Below are positions 26,103 through 34,726 of a DNA stretch of 64,000 nt, piece by piece. Position numbers and translations under genes: made by a program. The notes under the pieces were generated by a model that was given only the letters and a program-made list of their open reading frames with translations, was not told where the DNA came from and searched no databases. The stretch is from Cupriavidus sp. EM10 (GTDB lineage Bacteria > Pseudomonadota > Gammaproteobacteria > Burkholderiales > Burkholderiaceae), in assembly GCF_018729255.1 (NCBI RefSeq), contig NZ_CP076061.1:1302001-1366000 (forward strand), written 5' to 3'. Each line of letters opens with the position of its first letter. Within the stretch, counting starts at the first letter, position 1.

Positions 26103-27544
26103 ATGAAGAAGCGTTCACTGCAGGGCATCGGCTATGCCGGATGCTCGATGTTGCTGCTGGGCGGGATGGCCCAGGCCCAGACGTCGCCCGACGCGGGCCC
26201 GCCGGCCGCCAGCCGGCTCGAATCCCTGCAGAAGGAGCTGGCCGCGCAGGCCAGGCAACTGGAGGAAATGAAGCGGGCGCTTGCCGAGCAGCAGGCCACG
26301 ATCCGGGAACTGCGCAGCACCATCAACAGCGAGACGCTGGCGCGCAAGCGCGGCGGGCAGGGTACCGGCGCCGGCGTGACGGGCGGCAACATGGCGACCA
26401 ACGCCGCCGCCGCGGGCGCGGCAGCCAGCGCCACGCAGATCAACAACACGGCCCAGCAGGGCGTGCAGGCCCAGCAGGCCCCCAGGCCGCACCGCCGGAC
26501 GCGCCGCCCCAGGGGCAGGCTGCGCAGCCCGGGGAGTCCGCTGCGGGCGTCGAGGAACCCGTGGGCAGGCCGCCGGAGCGCGATACGCGTCCGCCGGAAA
26601 TCGCGCCGATCTTCGACCAGCCCGGCGTGCTGACGCCGGCCGGCAAGGTCATCGTCGAACCGAGCTTCCAGTATGGCTATTCGTCCAGCGACCGCGTGGC
26701 GCTGGTCGGGTACACCGTGATCCCCGCCATCCTGATCGGGCTGGTCGATGTGCGCCAGGTCAAGACGTCGACGTACATCGGCGCGCTGGCCTTCCGCTAC
26801 GGCATTACCAAGCGGCTGGAAATCGAAGCCAAGGTCCCGTACGTGCATTCGAGCAGCGATACCGTCAGCCGCGAGGTGTTCACCGGCACCGCCGTGGACA
26901 ACGTGTTCAATTCCAGCGGCAGCGGGCTGGGCGACGTGGAGGCGACCCTGCGCTACCAGCTCAACTACGGCAACGAGAAGATGCCGTTCTTCATCGGCTG
27001 GCTGCGCTACAAGTCGAACACGGGCCGCGATCCGTTCGAGGTGGTGACCGACTGCGTGACCCGCTGCGTGAGCAACACCACGGGCACGGGGCTGCCGCTG
27101 GGCATGCCGACCGGCACGGGCTTCCAGGCCGTCCAGCCGGGCGTGACGTGGCTGCTGCCGACCGATCCGGCGGTGTTCTTCGGCACCTTCAGCTACCTGC
27201 ACAACTTCGCGCGCGACGACATCAGCCGCACGGTGCTGAATGGACAGAAGGAATTCCTGGGCAAGATATCGCCGGGAGACATCTTCCAGTTCAACTTCGG
27301 CATGGGCCTGTCGCTGAACGAGCATGCGTCCTTCTCGATCGGCTACGACCAGAGCATCATCTGGCCGACCAAGCAGAACGGACAGACCGTTCCCGGCTCC
27401 GTGCGCATCACGCAGGGCACGCTGCTGGTGGGCTACTCGTACCGCTTCAACAACCGCTATACGCTCAACCTTTCGGTGGGCGCCGGCCTCACGCGCGACA
27501 CCCCCGACCTGACCGTCACGGTGCGCCTGCCGATCACATTCTGA
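26103..27544 (+). CDS. Coiled-coil plus outer-membrane beta-barrel protein (FapF-like), frame broken by one base
   Basis: Signal peptide (KRSLQGIGYAGCSMLLLGG, ending AQA), a trimeric-type coiled coil at about residues 37-76 (ESLQKELAAQARQLEEMKRA), LARKRGG at 79-85, a Pro/Gln-rich linker, then a ~280-residue barrel with alternating strands and a C-terminal Phe (TVTVRLPITF), the outer-membrane insertion signature. Two frames must be joined at the CCCCC run (26479-26483); one extra C yields APQAAPPDAPP and a 480-aa protein. The order coiled coil, linker, barrel is that of FapF, the pore exporting Fap amyloid. Last gene of the cluster. Confidence 0.75.
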
Positions 27545-27560
27545 CCGCTTGATGCAATGC

Positions 27561-27593
27561 GAGGTGACGCGCGGAATCCTTCGCGCGCGCCTC
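27561..27593 (+). terminator. Weak GC-rich hairpin after barrel gene
   Basis: GAGGTGACGCGCG facing CGCGCGCGCCTC with an eight- to nine-base AT loop, about 20 nt beyond the barrel-protein stop; imperfect, no T-tract. Possible terminator of the amyloid-like operon. Confidence 0.4.
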
Positions 27594-27709
27594 ATGCCGA
27601 AGTCAGCCGTTCGGTACCTTGCGCAGCGCCTGCGGAGAGAGTAGAACGAACGAAACCGTCCCAGACGGATGACCCAAGAACCGGGGCGGCCTGACAGAGG
27701 AGGCAAGTC

Positions 27710-28222
27710 ATGCGCAAACGGATTTTCTGGTTGTTGCCCGACCTGGCAAGCGCCCGCCGTACCATGGACGACCTGCTGCTGGCCCGCATCGAGAACAGTC
27801 ACATCCACTTCGTGGGCCGCGATGGCTCGGACATGACGGGCCTGCACGAAGCCAACCTGTTCCAGACCTCCGACATCGTGCACGCGGCCGAAATGGGCCT
27901 GATGGTGGGCGGCGGCGTCGGCATCGTGGCCGGTGTGGTGGTGGCGATGTTCCCGATCGTCAGCGATACGCCGCAATGGGGCCTGGTCGGTGTGCTGGCC
28001 GTGCTGGGCGCGGTGTTCGGGGCGTGGGCGGCCAGCATGATCGGCAGCTCGGCGCCCAACAGCCGTCTGCGCGGCTTCGAGAAGGACATCGAATCCGGCA
28101 AGCTGCTGCTGATGGTGGACGTGCCGCGCGGCCGCGTGGAAGAAATCGAGACCCTGCTGCAGAAGGCCCATCCGGAAGCCCGTTTCGCGGGGCTCGACCC
28201 TGCCGTGCCGGCCTTCCCCTGA
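27710..28222 (+). CDS. DUF1269-like integral membrane protein
   Basis: 170-aa protein with two central hydrophobic segments (MGLMVGGGVGIVAGVVVAMF and WGLVGVLAVLGAVFGAWAAS) flanked by soluble N- and C-terminal regions; the C-terminal part (SGKLLLMVDVPRGRVEEIET) looks like a small alpha/beta fold. Matches the DUF1269 group of Burkholderiales membrane proteins annotated as hypothetical or magnesium-transporter-like, without proven function. Strong RBS (GAGGAGGCAAGTC) before ATG 27710. Stands alone between the amyloid-like cluster and the ABC receptor gene. Function unknown. Confidence 0.75.
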   Translation: MRKRIFWLLPDLASARRTMDDLLLARIENSHIHFVGRDGSDMTGLHEANLFQTSDIVHAAEMGLMVGGGVGIVAGVVVAMFPIVSDTPQWGLVGVLAVLGAVFGAWAASMIGSSAPNSRLRGFEKDIESGKLLLMVDVPRGRVEEIETLLQKAHPEARFAGLDPAVPAFP

Positions 28223-28234
28223 CCGTTCAGGTTC

Positions 28235-28254
28235 GCGCGCCCCACGTGGCGCGC
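28235..28254 (+). terminator. Hairpin after DUF1269-like gene
   Basis: Seven-base arms GCGCGCC/GGCGCGC around CCACGT, 12 nt after the stop. Short and without T-run; plausible terminator. Confidence 0.45.
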
Positions 28255-28497
28255 CCCAGGCGCATGTTCCCTCATGCGCCACGCTGCGGCCACACCGGAC
28301 CGCCACCGGACCAACCAGGCCCTGGTGTGATGCCGCAGCAACAGTTCCCCTCCCCGGATTGTCCCAGCGTTTGAACAATTACCTCCGATGAGGTACTTTG
28401 CGCTTGCCGCCGTGTGACGCGTCCCCAGGATGCGTGCAGTCGCGCGGCGGGCAGCGGCACAAAACTATTCAAGCCAGCGCTTCAGGAGGGGTCATCA

Positions 28498-29640
28498 ATG
28501 AGGAACGCACGATACTTCGCGTGCGGCATGCTTGCCGTCACGCTCGGGTTTGCCACGCCCATGGCGGCGCACGCGGAACCCGGCATCACCAAGTCAGCCA
28601 TCCGTATCGGCCAGTCGGCCGGTGTCAGCGGACCCGTGGCCGGGTCGGTCAAGGAACAGATCGCCGGGGCCCAGGTGTACCTGAACCACGTCAACGCCAA
28701 TGGCGGCGTGGCGGGCCGGCGCATCGAACTGCTGACCTACGACGATGGATTCGACGCCAGGCGCACGCCCGACAACGTGCGCAAGCTGATCGGCGAGGAC
28801 AAGGTGTTCGCGCTGTTCATGGTGCGCGGCACGCCGCAGAACGAAAGCATCCTGCCGATCATCGGGGCCGAGAAGGTGCCGCTGGTGGCGCCCCTGACGG
28901 GCGCCATCACGCTGCACCGTCCGGTGAACCGCTACGTGTTCAACGTCCGCGCCAAGTACCAGGACGAGGTGGCCCGCGCGATCAACCACCTGGCCACGTC
29001 CGGCATGAGCCGCATCGCCATCTTCTACGCCAACGACGGCTTCGGGCAGGACGTGTTCGAAGGCTTCAACACGGCGCTGCAGGCGCGCGGTGTGCAGCCG
29101 GCCGGTGCGGCATCTTTCAACCGGCCGATGGGCGATATCGGCCAGGGCGTTGCCAGCATCAACAAGGCCAACCCGCAGGCCGTGATGGTGATCGGCTCGG
29201 GCTCCGAGGCGGCCAGGATCATCCGCGAGATGAAGAAGGCCGGCAGCCAGGCCCAGTTCGTCACGCTGTCGAACAACGCGGCGGATTCGTTCATCAAGGA
29301 ACTGGGCGACGATGGCAAGGGCCTGATCATCACCCAGGTGGTGCCGGGCATGAATTCGAGCCAGATGAGCATTGCCAGCGAGTATCGCGGCCTGGCCAAA
29401 GCCCAGAAGCTGGAGCCCAGCAACGCGGGCATGGAGGGCTTCATGTCGGCCAAGGTGCTGGTGGAAGGGCTGCGCCGTGCCGGCCCCGAGCCCACGCGCG
29501 AGAAGCTGGTGGCCGCGCTGGAAGGCCTGCGCGACTACGACCTGGGCGGCATCCTGATCAGCTACAGCCCCACGCGCCACACCGGTTCATCGTTCGTCGA
29601 GATGTCGATCGTTTCTTCGACGGGCAAGCTGATCCGCTGA
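28498..29640 (+). CDS. ABC transporter substrate-binding protein, Liv-type
   Basis: 380-aa periplasmic receptor of the branched-chain amino acid/amide type (Peripla_BP_6). Signal peptide FACGMLAVTLGFATPMAAHA; mature start ITKSAIRIGQSAGVSGPVAG. Fold-typical segments include AQVYLNHVNANGGVAGRRIE, VPLVAPLTGA and FYANDGFGQDVFEGFN. Length is standard. RBS CAGGAGGGG precedes ATG 28498. No permease or ATPase genes are adjacent, so it is an orphan receptor or a sensor component. Followed 39 nt later by an SDR gene, possibly the same transcript. Ligand unknown; aromatic compounds or amides are possible. Confidence 0.85.
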   Translation: MRNARYFACGMLAVTLGFATPMAAHAEPGITKSAIRIGQSAGVSGPVAGSVKEQIAGAQVYLNHVNANGGVAGRRIELLTYDDGFDARRTPDNVRKLIGEDKVFALFMVRGTPQNESILPIIGAEKVPLVAPLTGAITLHRPVNRYVFNVRAKYQDEVARAINHLATSGMSRIAIFYANDGFGQDVFEGFNTALQARGVQPAGAASFNRPMGDIGQGVASINKANPQAVMVIGSGSEAARIIREMKKAGSQAQFVTLSNNAADSFIKELGDDGKGLIITQVVPGMNSSQMSIASEYRGLAKAQKLEPSNAGMEGFMSAKVLVEGLRRAGPEPTREKLVAALEGLRDYDLGGILISYSPTRHTGSSFVEMSIVSSTGKLIR

Positions 29641-29679
29641 AGCCCGGCCACCGGGACACCCTGCGGTATAGTTGCCGCC

Positions 29680-30459
29680 ATGGCGACTTCCCCCGCAGCT
29701 CATCCTTTCTCGCTGGCCGGACGCGTGGCCCTGGTCACCGGCGGCGCGCAGGGCCTTGGCCTGGCCATGGCCAGCGCGCTGGCCGATGCCGGCGCGCACG
29801 TGCTGGTCTGCGCGCGCAATGCGCAGCGCGTGGCCGATGCCGTGTCGCAACTACAGGCGCAAGGCGCCACGGCCGAGGCGCTGGTGCTCGATATCACTGA
29901 CGACGCGGCCATTGCGCAGGCGTTCGACGGCATCGCGGCGCGGCATGGCCGGCTCGACATCCTCGTCAACAATGCCGGCGCGCGCAATCGCAACAGCATG
30001 GCGCATCTGGATGCCGACGACCTGCGGGCCATGCTCGATACCAACCTGGTGGCGCCCTACGCGCTGTGCCGGCATGCCGCGCGGCTGATGCAGCAGGGCC
30101 AGTACGGCCGCGTCGTCAATGTCACGTCGATTGCCGGTCAGGTGGCGCGCGCCAACGACGTGCTGTATCCCGCCACCAAGGGCGGGCTCGACGCCCTGAC
30201 GCGCGCCATGGCGGCGGACCTGGGCCGGCACGGCATCACGGTCAACGCCGTGGCACCCGGCTACTTCGCCACCGAGCCGAACCAGGCCATGGTCGAGGAC
30301 GAGACGGTGGCCGAATGGCTGCGCAACCGCACGTCGCTGGGCCGCTGGGGCCAGCCTGCCGAAGTGGCGGGCGCCGTGGTCTTCCTGGCCTCGCCTGCGG
30401 CGTCGTACGTCACCGGCCAGGTGCTGGCCGTGGACGGCGGCTATCTCGGCCACTTCTGA
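29680..30459 (+). CDS. Short-chain dehydrogenase/reductase (SDR)
   Basis: 259-aa classical SDR. The NAD(P) motif TGGAQGLGLAMA lies near residue 20, NNAG at about 95-98, the catalytic Ser in VVNVTSIAGQVA, the Tyr-x3-Lys as YPATKGG, and the C-terminal GQVLAVDGGYLGHF. Resembles gluconate 5-dehydrogenase/3-oxoacyl reductases. Same direction as the receptor gene 39 nt upstream and convergent with the LysR gene (20 nt between stops). Substrate not readable; acidic residues at the cofactor site cannot be assigned safely to NAD or NADP. Confidence 0.85.
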   Translation: MATSPAAHPFSLAGRVALVTGGAQGLGLAMASALADAGAHVLVCARNAQRVADAVSQLQAQGATAEALVLDITDDAAIAQAFDGIAARHGRLDILVNNAGARNRNSMAHLDADDLRAMLDTNLVAPYALCRHAARLMQQGQYGRVVNVTSIAGQVARANDVLYPATKGGLDALTRAMAADLGRHGITVNAVAPGYFATEPNQAMVEDETVAEWLRNRTSLGRWGQPAEVAGAVVFLASPAASYVTGQVLAVDGGYLGHF

Positions 30460-30480
30460 CCCCTCCGACCCGTCCTGACC

Positions 30481-31383
30481 TCACACCCGCCTGCCGGCAC
30501 CATAGTGCCCGCGCAGGCAGTCGATCATCGCCGCCGAGGCGGCCGAATCGCTGCGTTCCCTGAGCCGCACCAGGCAGATCTCGCGCACCAGCGAGGGCAT
30601 CTGCATCGGCCGGATGGCCAGCCCTTCGCGCCGGAACTGGAACAGCGCCAGCGCCGGCACCACCGATACGCCCAGCCCCGCTTCCACCAGCGCCGCCACC
30701 GTGGCCAGGTGCTCCACTTCCATCACCCCATGCAGCTTCAGCGGATGCATGGCGGCGTCCAGGTGCTGGCGCACGCTGCTGGTCCGGGACAGCTGGATGA
30801 ACGGCAGGCCGGCCAGCGCCTGAGGGGCGATGCGCCGCTTGGCGGCCAGCGGATGATCGGCCGGGCAAACCAGGTGGAAAGTGTCGTGGACCAGCGATTC
30901 CACGCGCAGGTCGGTGTCCTGTGCCGGTGCCGGCGCCAGCGCAAAGTCGGCCTGCCCGCGCCGCACCATGTCGATGCAGCCGTCGGCCAGCTGGTCGTAC
31001 AGTTCCAGCGAGATGCCCGGATAGCGCCGGTGATAGTCCGCCAGCAGCGGCGGCAGGTCGCCGCCCGCCAGCGATGGCAAGGCGGCAATGGCCACGCGCC
31101 CCTTGCGGCGTTCCGCATGGTCGCGCAGGTCTTCGAAAGCGCTCTCGAAATCGGCCAGCAGGCGGCGCGCCACCTCCTCGAAGCGCTTGCCGTCGGCGCT
31201 CAGGTCCACGTGGCGCGTGGTGCGCTCGAACAGGCGGCTGCCGGCCTGGTCTTCCAGGGTCTGGATCAACGTGCTGAAGGCCGACTGCGACAGGTGGCAG
31301 GCCTGCGCCGCGCGCGTGAAATTGCGATGCGTTGCCAGTGCCACGAAAGCGCGCAGGTGCTTGACCGAAAGATTCGACAGCAT
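30481..31383 (-). CDS. LysR-type transcriptional regulator
   Basis: 300-aa LysR regulator. N-terminal HTH: NLSVKHLRAFVALATHRNFT then AAQACHLSQSAFSTLIQTLE. The C-terminal effector domain begins about residue 90 (GRVAIAALPSLAGGDLPPLL) with PALALFQFRREGLAIRPM near the end. I use ATG 31383; ATG 31407 (eight codons earlier) is an equally possible start. Divergent from the AtuA operon with a 150-bp gap, the arrangement in which a LysR protein regulates the neighbouring operon. Confidence 0.9.
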   Translation of the reverse strand: MLSNLSVKHLRAFVALATHRNFTRAAQACHLSQSAFSTLIQTLEDQAGSRLFERTTRHVDLSADGKRFEEVARRLLADFESAFEDLRDHAERRKGRVAIAALPSLAGGDLPPLLADYHRRYPGISLELYDQLADGCIDMVRRGQADFALAPAPAQDTDLRVESLVHDTFHLVCPADHPLAAKRRIAPQALAGLPFIQLSRTSSVRQHLDAAMHPLKLHGVMEVEHLATVAALVEAGLGVSVVPALALFQFRREGLAIRPMQMPSLVREICLVRLRERSDSAASAAMIDCLRGHYGAGRRV

Positions 31384-31420
31384 GGCGGGATAGTCCGGCG
31401 GATTCATCCAGGAAGTCGAT

Positions 31421-31439
31421 AGATTAATCCAAATAATCC
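31421..31439. promoter_or_regulatory. Possible LysR operator in divergent gap
   Basis: AGATTAATCCAAATAATCC contains a repeated ATTAATCC/AATAATCC element and the AT-rich TnnnA pattern expected of a LysR site between two divergent start codons. No footprint data; spacing to either -10 not resolved. Confidence 0.4.
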
Positions 31440-31533
31440 GTTTTCGCGTGGCAGAACCGGGCCCTAGAATGAGACCGCTGCCAGACCGCATCCCGATGCG
31501 GATTGCCCATCCTTCCAGACGTTGCCAACGCCC

Positions 31534-32898
31534 ATGACTGCTCCCCTGCTGATCGGGTCCGGAGCCGGATTCTCCGGCGACCGTACCGACGCCGCCCTGC
31601 CGGTGGTGCGTACGCTGATTGCCGCCGGCGGCCCGGCCGCGCTGATTTTCGAGACGCTGGCCGAGCGCACGCTGGCGCTGGCGCAACTGGCGCGCCGCGA
31701 CAACCCCGAGCACGGGTACGAGCCGCTGCTGGACCTGCTGCTGACGCCTGTGCTGGGCCTCTGCCTGGCCAACCGCATCCCGATCATCGGCAATTTTGGC
31801 GCCGCCAATCCGCGCGCCGCCGCGAGCCGCATCCTGGCGCTGGCGGCCGAACTCGGGCTGGCCGCGCCGCGCGTGGCGGTGGTGGAGGGCGACGACCTGT
31901 CGCATGACGCCGGCCGCGCGATGCTGCGCGGCATTGTTGGCGACGCGTTCCCGGAGTCGCGTTTTGTCTGCGCCAACGCCTATATCGGCGCCCAGGGCAT
32001 TGCCGATGCGCTGCGCGACGGCGCGCAGGTGGTGGTGTGCGGCCGCGTGGCCGACCCCGCGCTGGCCGTGGGCCCGGCGATGGCGCATTTCGGCTGGGCC
32101 TGGGACGACTGGACCCGCCTGGCGGCCGCCACCATGGCCGGCCACCTGCTGGAGTGCGGTGCCCAGGTCAGCGGCGGCTACTTTGCCGATCCCGGCATGA
32201 AGGATGTGCCCAACGTGCACGACGTGGGCTTCCCGATTGCCCGGCTCGACGCCGACGGCGGCATCGAGGTCTTCAAGGCCGCCAACACCGGCGGTTGCGT
32301 GGACCTGCGGACCGTCAAGGAACAGCTGCTGTACGAAGTACACGATCCGTGCGCCTACCTGACGCCCGACGTGGTGGCCGATATCGGCCAGGTCACCGTC
32401 GAGCAGATTGGCCCCGACCGTGTGGCCGTGCGCAATATCCGCGGCCATGCGCGGCCGGCCGAACTCAAGGCCAACCTGTTCCACCTGGGCGGCTGGTTTG
32501 CCGAGGGCGAGATTTCCTACGCCGGCCCCAATGCCGCCGCCCGGGCGCGCCTGGCCGCCGACATCGTGCGCAGGCGCATGCAGGGGCTTGGGTTCGACGT
32601 GCCGATCCGTTTCGACCTGATCGGCGTGCTGAGCGTGTTTGGCGACGATGCCGGCACCATGCTGGCATCGTCGCAGCGCGGCGAAGCCGACGCCCGCGAT
32701 GTCCGCATGCGGGCCGCGCTGGCCCATGAGGACAAGGCCGTGGCGCAGGCGCTGTTGCGCGAGGTGAACGCGCTCTACACCTGCGGCCCGGCCGGCGGCG
32801 GCGGCGTACGCACCGCGCTGCGCACGCGCCTGAACGCCACGTCGTGCCTGGTGCCGCGCCAGGCAGTGGCCGCGTCCCATTCGTTCGTCACCGCCTGA
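31534..32898 (+). CDS. AtuA-family (DUF1446) acyclic terpene utilization protein
   Basis: 454-aa protein of the DUF1446/AtuA family, first known from acyclic-terpene and leucine/isovalerate catabolism in Pseudomonas, enzymatic role unresolved. Family features: PLLIGSGAGFSGDRTDAAL at the N-terminus, IPIIGNFGAANPRAAASRIL, VVCGRVADPALAVGPAM and HLLECGAQVSGGYFADPG. ATG 31534 chosen; a TTG 12 nt upstream is also in frame. It opens an operon with a small AtuA-partner gene (12 nt) and a Bug receptor, the usual Burkholderiales trio for an unidentified carboxylic or terpenoid acid. Confidence 0.85.
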   Translation: MTAPLLIGSGAGFSGDRTDAALPVVRTLIAAGGPAALIFETLAERTLALAQLARRDNPEHGYEPLLDLLLTPVLGLCLANRIPIIGNFGAANPRAAASRILALAAELGLAAPRVAVVEGDDLSHDAGRAMLRGIVGDAFPESRFVCANAYIGAQGIADALRDGAQVVVCGRVADPALAVGPAMAHFGWAWDDWTRLAAATMAGHLLECGAQVSGGYFADPGMKDVPNVHDVGFPIARLDADGGIEVFKAANTGGCVDLRTVKEQLLYEVHDPCAYLTPDVVADIGQVTVEQIGPDRVAVRNIRGHARPAELKANLFHLGGWFAEGEISYAGPNAAARARLAADIVRRRMQGLGFDVPIRFDLIGVLSVFGDDAGTMLASSQRGEADARDVRMRAALAHEDKAVAQALLREVNALYTCGPAGGGGVRTALRTRLNATSCLVPRQAVAASHSFVTA

Positions 32899-32910
32899 CC
32901 GGAGCACGCC

Positions 32911-33261
32911 ATGACCACATCCCCGCAAGCGCCGCTCTACCAGTTCGCCCACGGCCGCACCGGCGACAAGGGCGACCGCTCCAACATCAGCGTGATTGCC
33001 TACGACGCGCGCGATTTCGACCACCTGGTGGCCCATGTCACCGAGGACGCGGTGCGCGCGCTGTTCGCCGCGCGCCAGCCCCGGGCCGTGAAGCGCTACG
33101 TCGTGCCGTCGATCCAGGCCATGAACTTCGTCATCGACGGCGTGCTCGATGGTGGCGTGAACGACGCACTGAATCTCGATACCCACGGCAAGGCGCTGGC
33201 GTTTTTGCTACTGGGTTTGCCGATCCCCCTGCCGCCGCGGCTCGCCGGCGGCGTCGCTTGA
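32911..33261 (+). CDS. Small AtuA-associated protein
   Basis: 116-aa protein that in other genomes is either fused to AtuA or encoded beside it. Hallmarks: LYQFAHGRTGDKGDRSNISV, then FDHLVAHVTEDAVRALF and KRYVVPSIQAMNFVIDG. No signal peptide; likely a cytoplasmic partner subunit. Starts 12 nt after atuA and is followed by the Bug gene. Biochemical role unproven in any family member I know of. Confidence 0.8.
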   Translation: MTTSPQAPLYQFAHGRTGDKGDRSNISVIAYDARDFDHLVAHVTEDAVRALFAARQPRAVKRYVVPSIQAMNFVIDGVLDGGVNDALNLDTHGKALAFLLLGLPIPLPPRLAGGVA

Positions 33262-33305
33262 TTGCCGAGCCGTCTTATATGTCAAAACGATTCGAGGAGA
33301 CACAG

Positions 33306-34286
33306 ATGTACGGAATTCGCCGGCCGCTGGCCGTTGCCGCCGCTATCGCCACGTTCGCGTGCCTGACCTTGCCCGCGGGCAGCGCGTGGGCGGAATTCCC
33401 GGACAAGCCGATCCGCTTCGTCGTGCCGTTCGCGGCCGGCAGTGCCACGGACCAGCTTGCGCGGGCCATCGGACAAGCCATGACGGTGGACGGCAAGGCC
33501 ACCGTCGTGGTGGACAACAAGCCGGGCGCGAACGGCTTCATCGCCGCCACCGACGTGGCCAAGGCCGCGCCGGACGGCTACACGGTGCTGATCACCACCA
33601 ACACCACGCACGCCGCCAACGAGCATCTGTTCAAGAAGCTGCCCTACGACCCGGTGAAGGACTACGCGCCGCTGTCGGCGCTGGGCCGTGGCGGCCAGAT
33701 CATGGTGGTCAACCCGCAGGTGCCGGCCAAGACCGTGGGCGAATTCATCGCACTGGCCAGGAAGGAACCGGGCAAGCTCAGCTTCGGCAGCGGCAGTTCG
33801 TCGTCGCGCATCGCCGGGGAGCTGTTCCAGCAGATGGCCCACGTGCAACTGCTGCACGTGCCGTACAAGAGCAACCCGCTGGCCATCACCGACCTGCTGG
33901 GCAACCAGATCCAGATGATGATCACCGACACGGCGACCGGCCTGCCGCAGGTGAAGACCGGCAAGCTGCGCGCGCTGGGCGTGTCGGGCAAGGCGCGCTC
34001 GCCGCTGGCGCCGGACGTGCCGACCATCGACGAAGCGGGCGTGAAGGGCTACGAGATGAGCTACTGGTTCGCCGCCTACGCCCCGGCCGGCACGCCGCCG
34101 GCAGTGGTGACCAAGCTGAACCAGATGCTGGTCAAGGCCGCGAAGAGCGACACCGCATCGAACTTCTACAAGTCGACCGGCACCGACGTGTTCACCAGCA
34201 CGCCCGCCGAACTGGCCAAGTTCCAGACGCAGGAATCGGACAAGTGGGGCCGCATCATCAAGGCGGCGAACATTCAACCCGAGTAA
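33306..34286 (+). CDS. Bug-family (TTT) periplasmic substrate-binding protein
   Basis: 326-aa receptor, signal peptide (RPLAVAAAIATFACLTLPAG, ending SAWA), mature start EFPDKPIRFVVPFAAGSATD. Family motifs: VVVDNKPGANGFIAATDVAK, HVPYKSNPLAITDLLGNQIQ, GLPQVKTGKLRALGVSG. RBS GAGGAG before ATG 33306. Third gene of the AtuA operon, so its ligand is probably the acid metabolised by the AtuA proteins. No TctAB partner genes in the window. Confidence 0.9.
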   Translation: MYGIRRPLAVAAAIATFACLTLPAGSAWAEFPDKPIRFVVPFAAGSATDQLARAIGQAMTVDGKATVVVDNKPGANGFIAATDVAKAAPDGYTVLITTNTTHAANEHLFKKLPYDPVKDYAPLSALGRGGQIMVVNPQVPAKTVGEFIALARKEPGKLSFGSGSSSSRIAGELFQQMAHVQLLHVPYKSNPLAITDLLGNQIQMMITDTATGLPQVKTGKLRALGVSGKARSPLAPDVPTIDEAGVKGYEMSYWFAAYAPAGTPPAVVTKLNQMLVKAAKSDTASNFYKSTGTDVFTSTPAELAKFQTQESDKWGRIIKAANIQPE

Positions 34287-34305
34287 GGGCTGCCAGCCCG
34301 ACTGA

Positions 34306-34324
34306 CGGGGCAGCACCTGCCCCG
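34306..34324 (+). terminator. Terminator of the AtuA-Bug operon
   Basis: CGGGGCAG-CAC-CTGCCCCG, perfect 8-bp stem with a three-base loop, 20 nt after the Bug stop and followed by CTTTACC; short pyrimidine tail only. Confidence 0.55.
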
Positions 34325-34726
34325 CTTTACCGACTTCGCAGAAACGGGTACGGCTGCCGCCAGGCCGTTGCACTCCGTGGTGTCAACGCACCACTGAAGT
34401 CTGACTTAAAAAAGTCTCATATCAGACACATGCGACAGCGGAATCTGGCGATGTTGCGAGATTGTCTTGCCCATGCTCCGTACTGGCGCCGCATAGGGGC
34501 CGCTACCGTTGCAGGCGTAACAATTTTGTGATCGTCAATCGATAGTCTGTGGGCCCTAGGGGGTATTCAGCACTTCCGTTCATGGTTTACCCTGCGCGCC
34601 GTTCGGATTATTTACATCCGGTTACAAGCGGCGTTGCGTGCGATAGGTTGATTTTCGGGTCGAAAGGCTCGTCGTTGCCGGGAATAGACGCAACAAGCCG
34701 CGTCCATACCGGAGCCACGGGTCACG
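34325..34726. other. Leader region upstream of the two-partner-secretion island
   Basis: Gene-free. Contains the 16-bp dispersed repeat copy (34337-34352) and an imperfect dyad near 34400-34430 (TCTGAC...GTCTCATATCAGA). AT-rich promoter-like DNA (GTAACAATTTTGTGATCG) lies about 200 bp before the exoprotein start. GC falls here relative to flanks. Confidence 0.5.

Noticed and set aside
26132..28378. 748-codon minus-strand frame across the barrel protein and DUF1269 gene
   Set aside because: Antisense mirror of two clear plus-strand genes; His/Arg/Val-rich composition typical of shadow frames.
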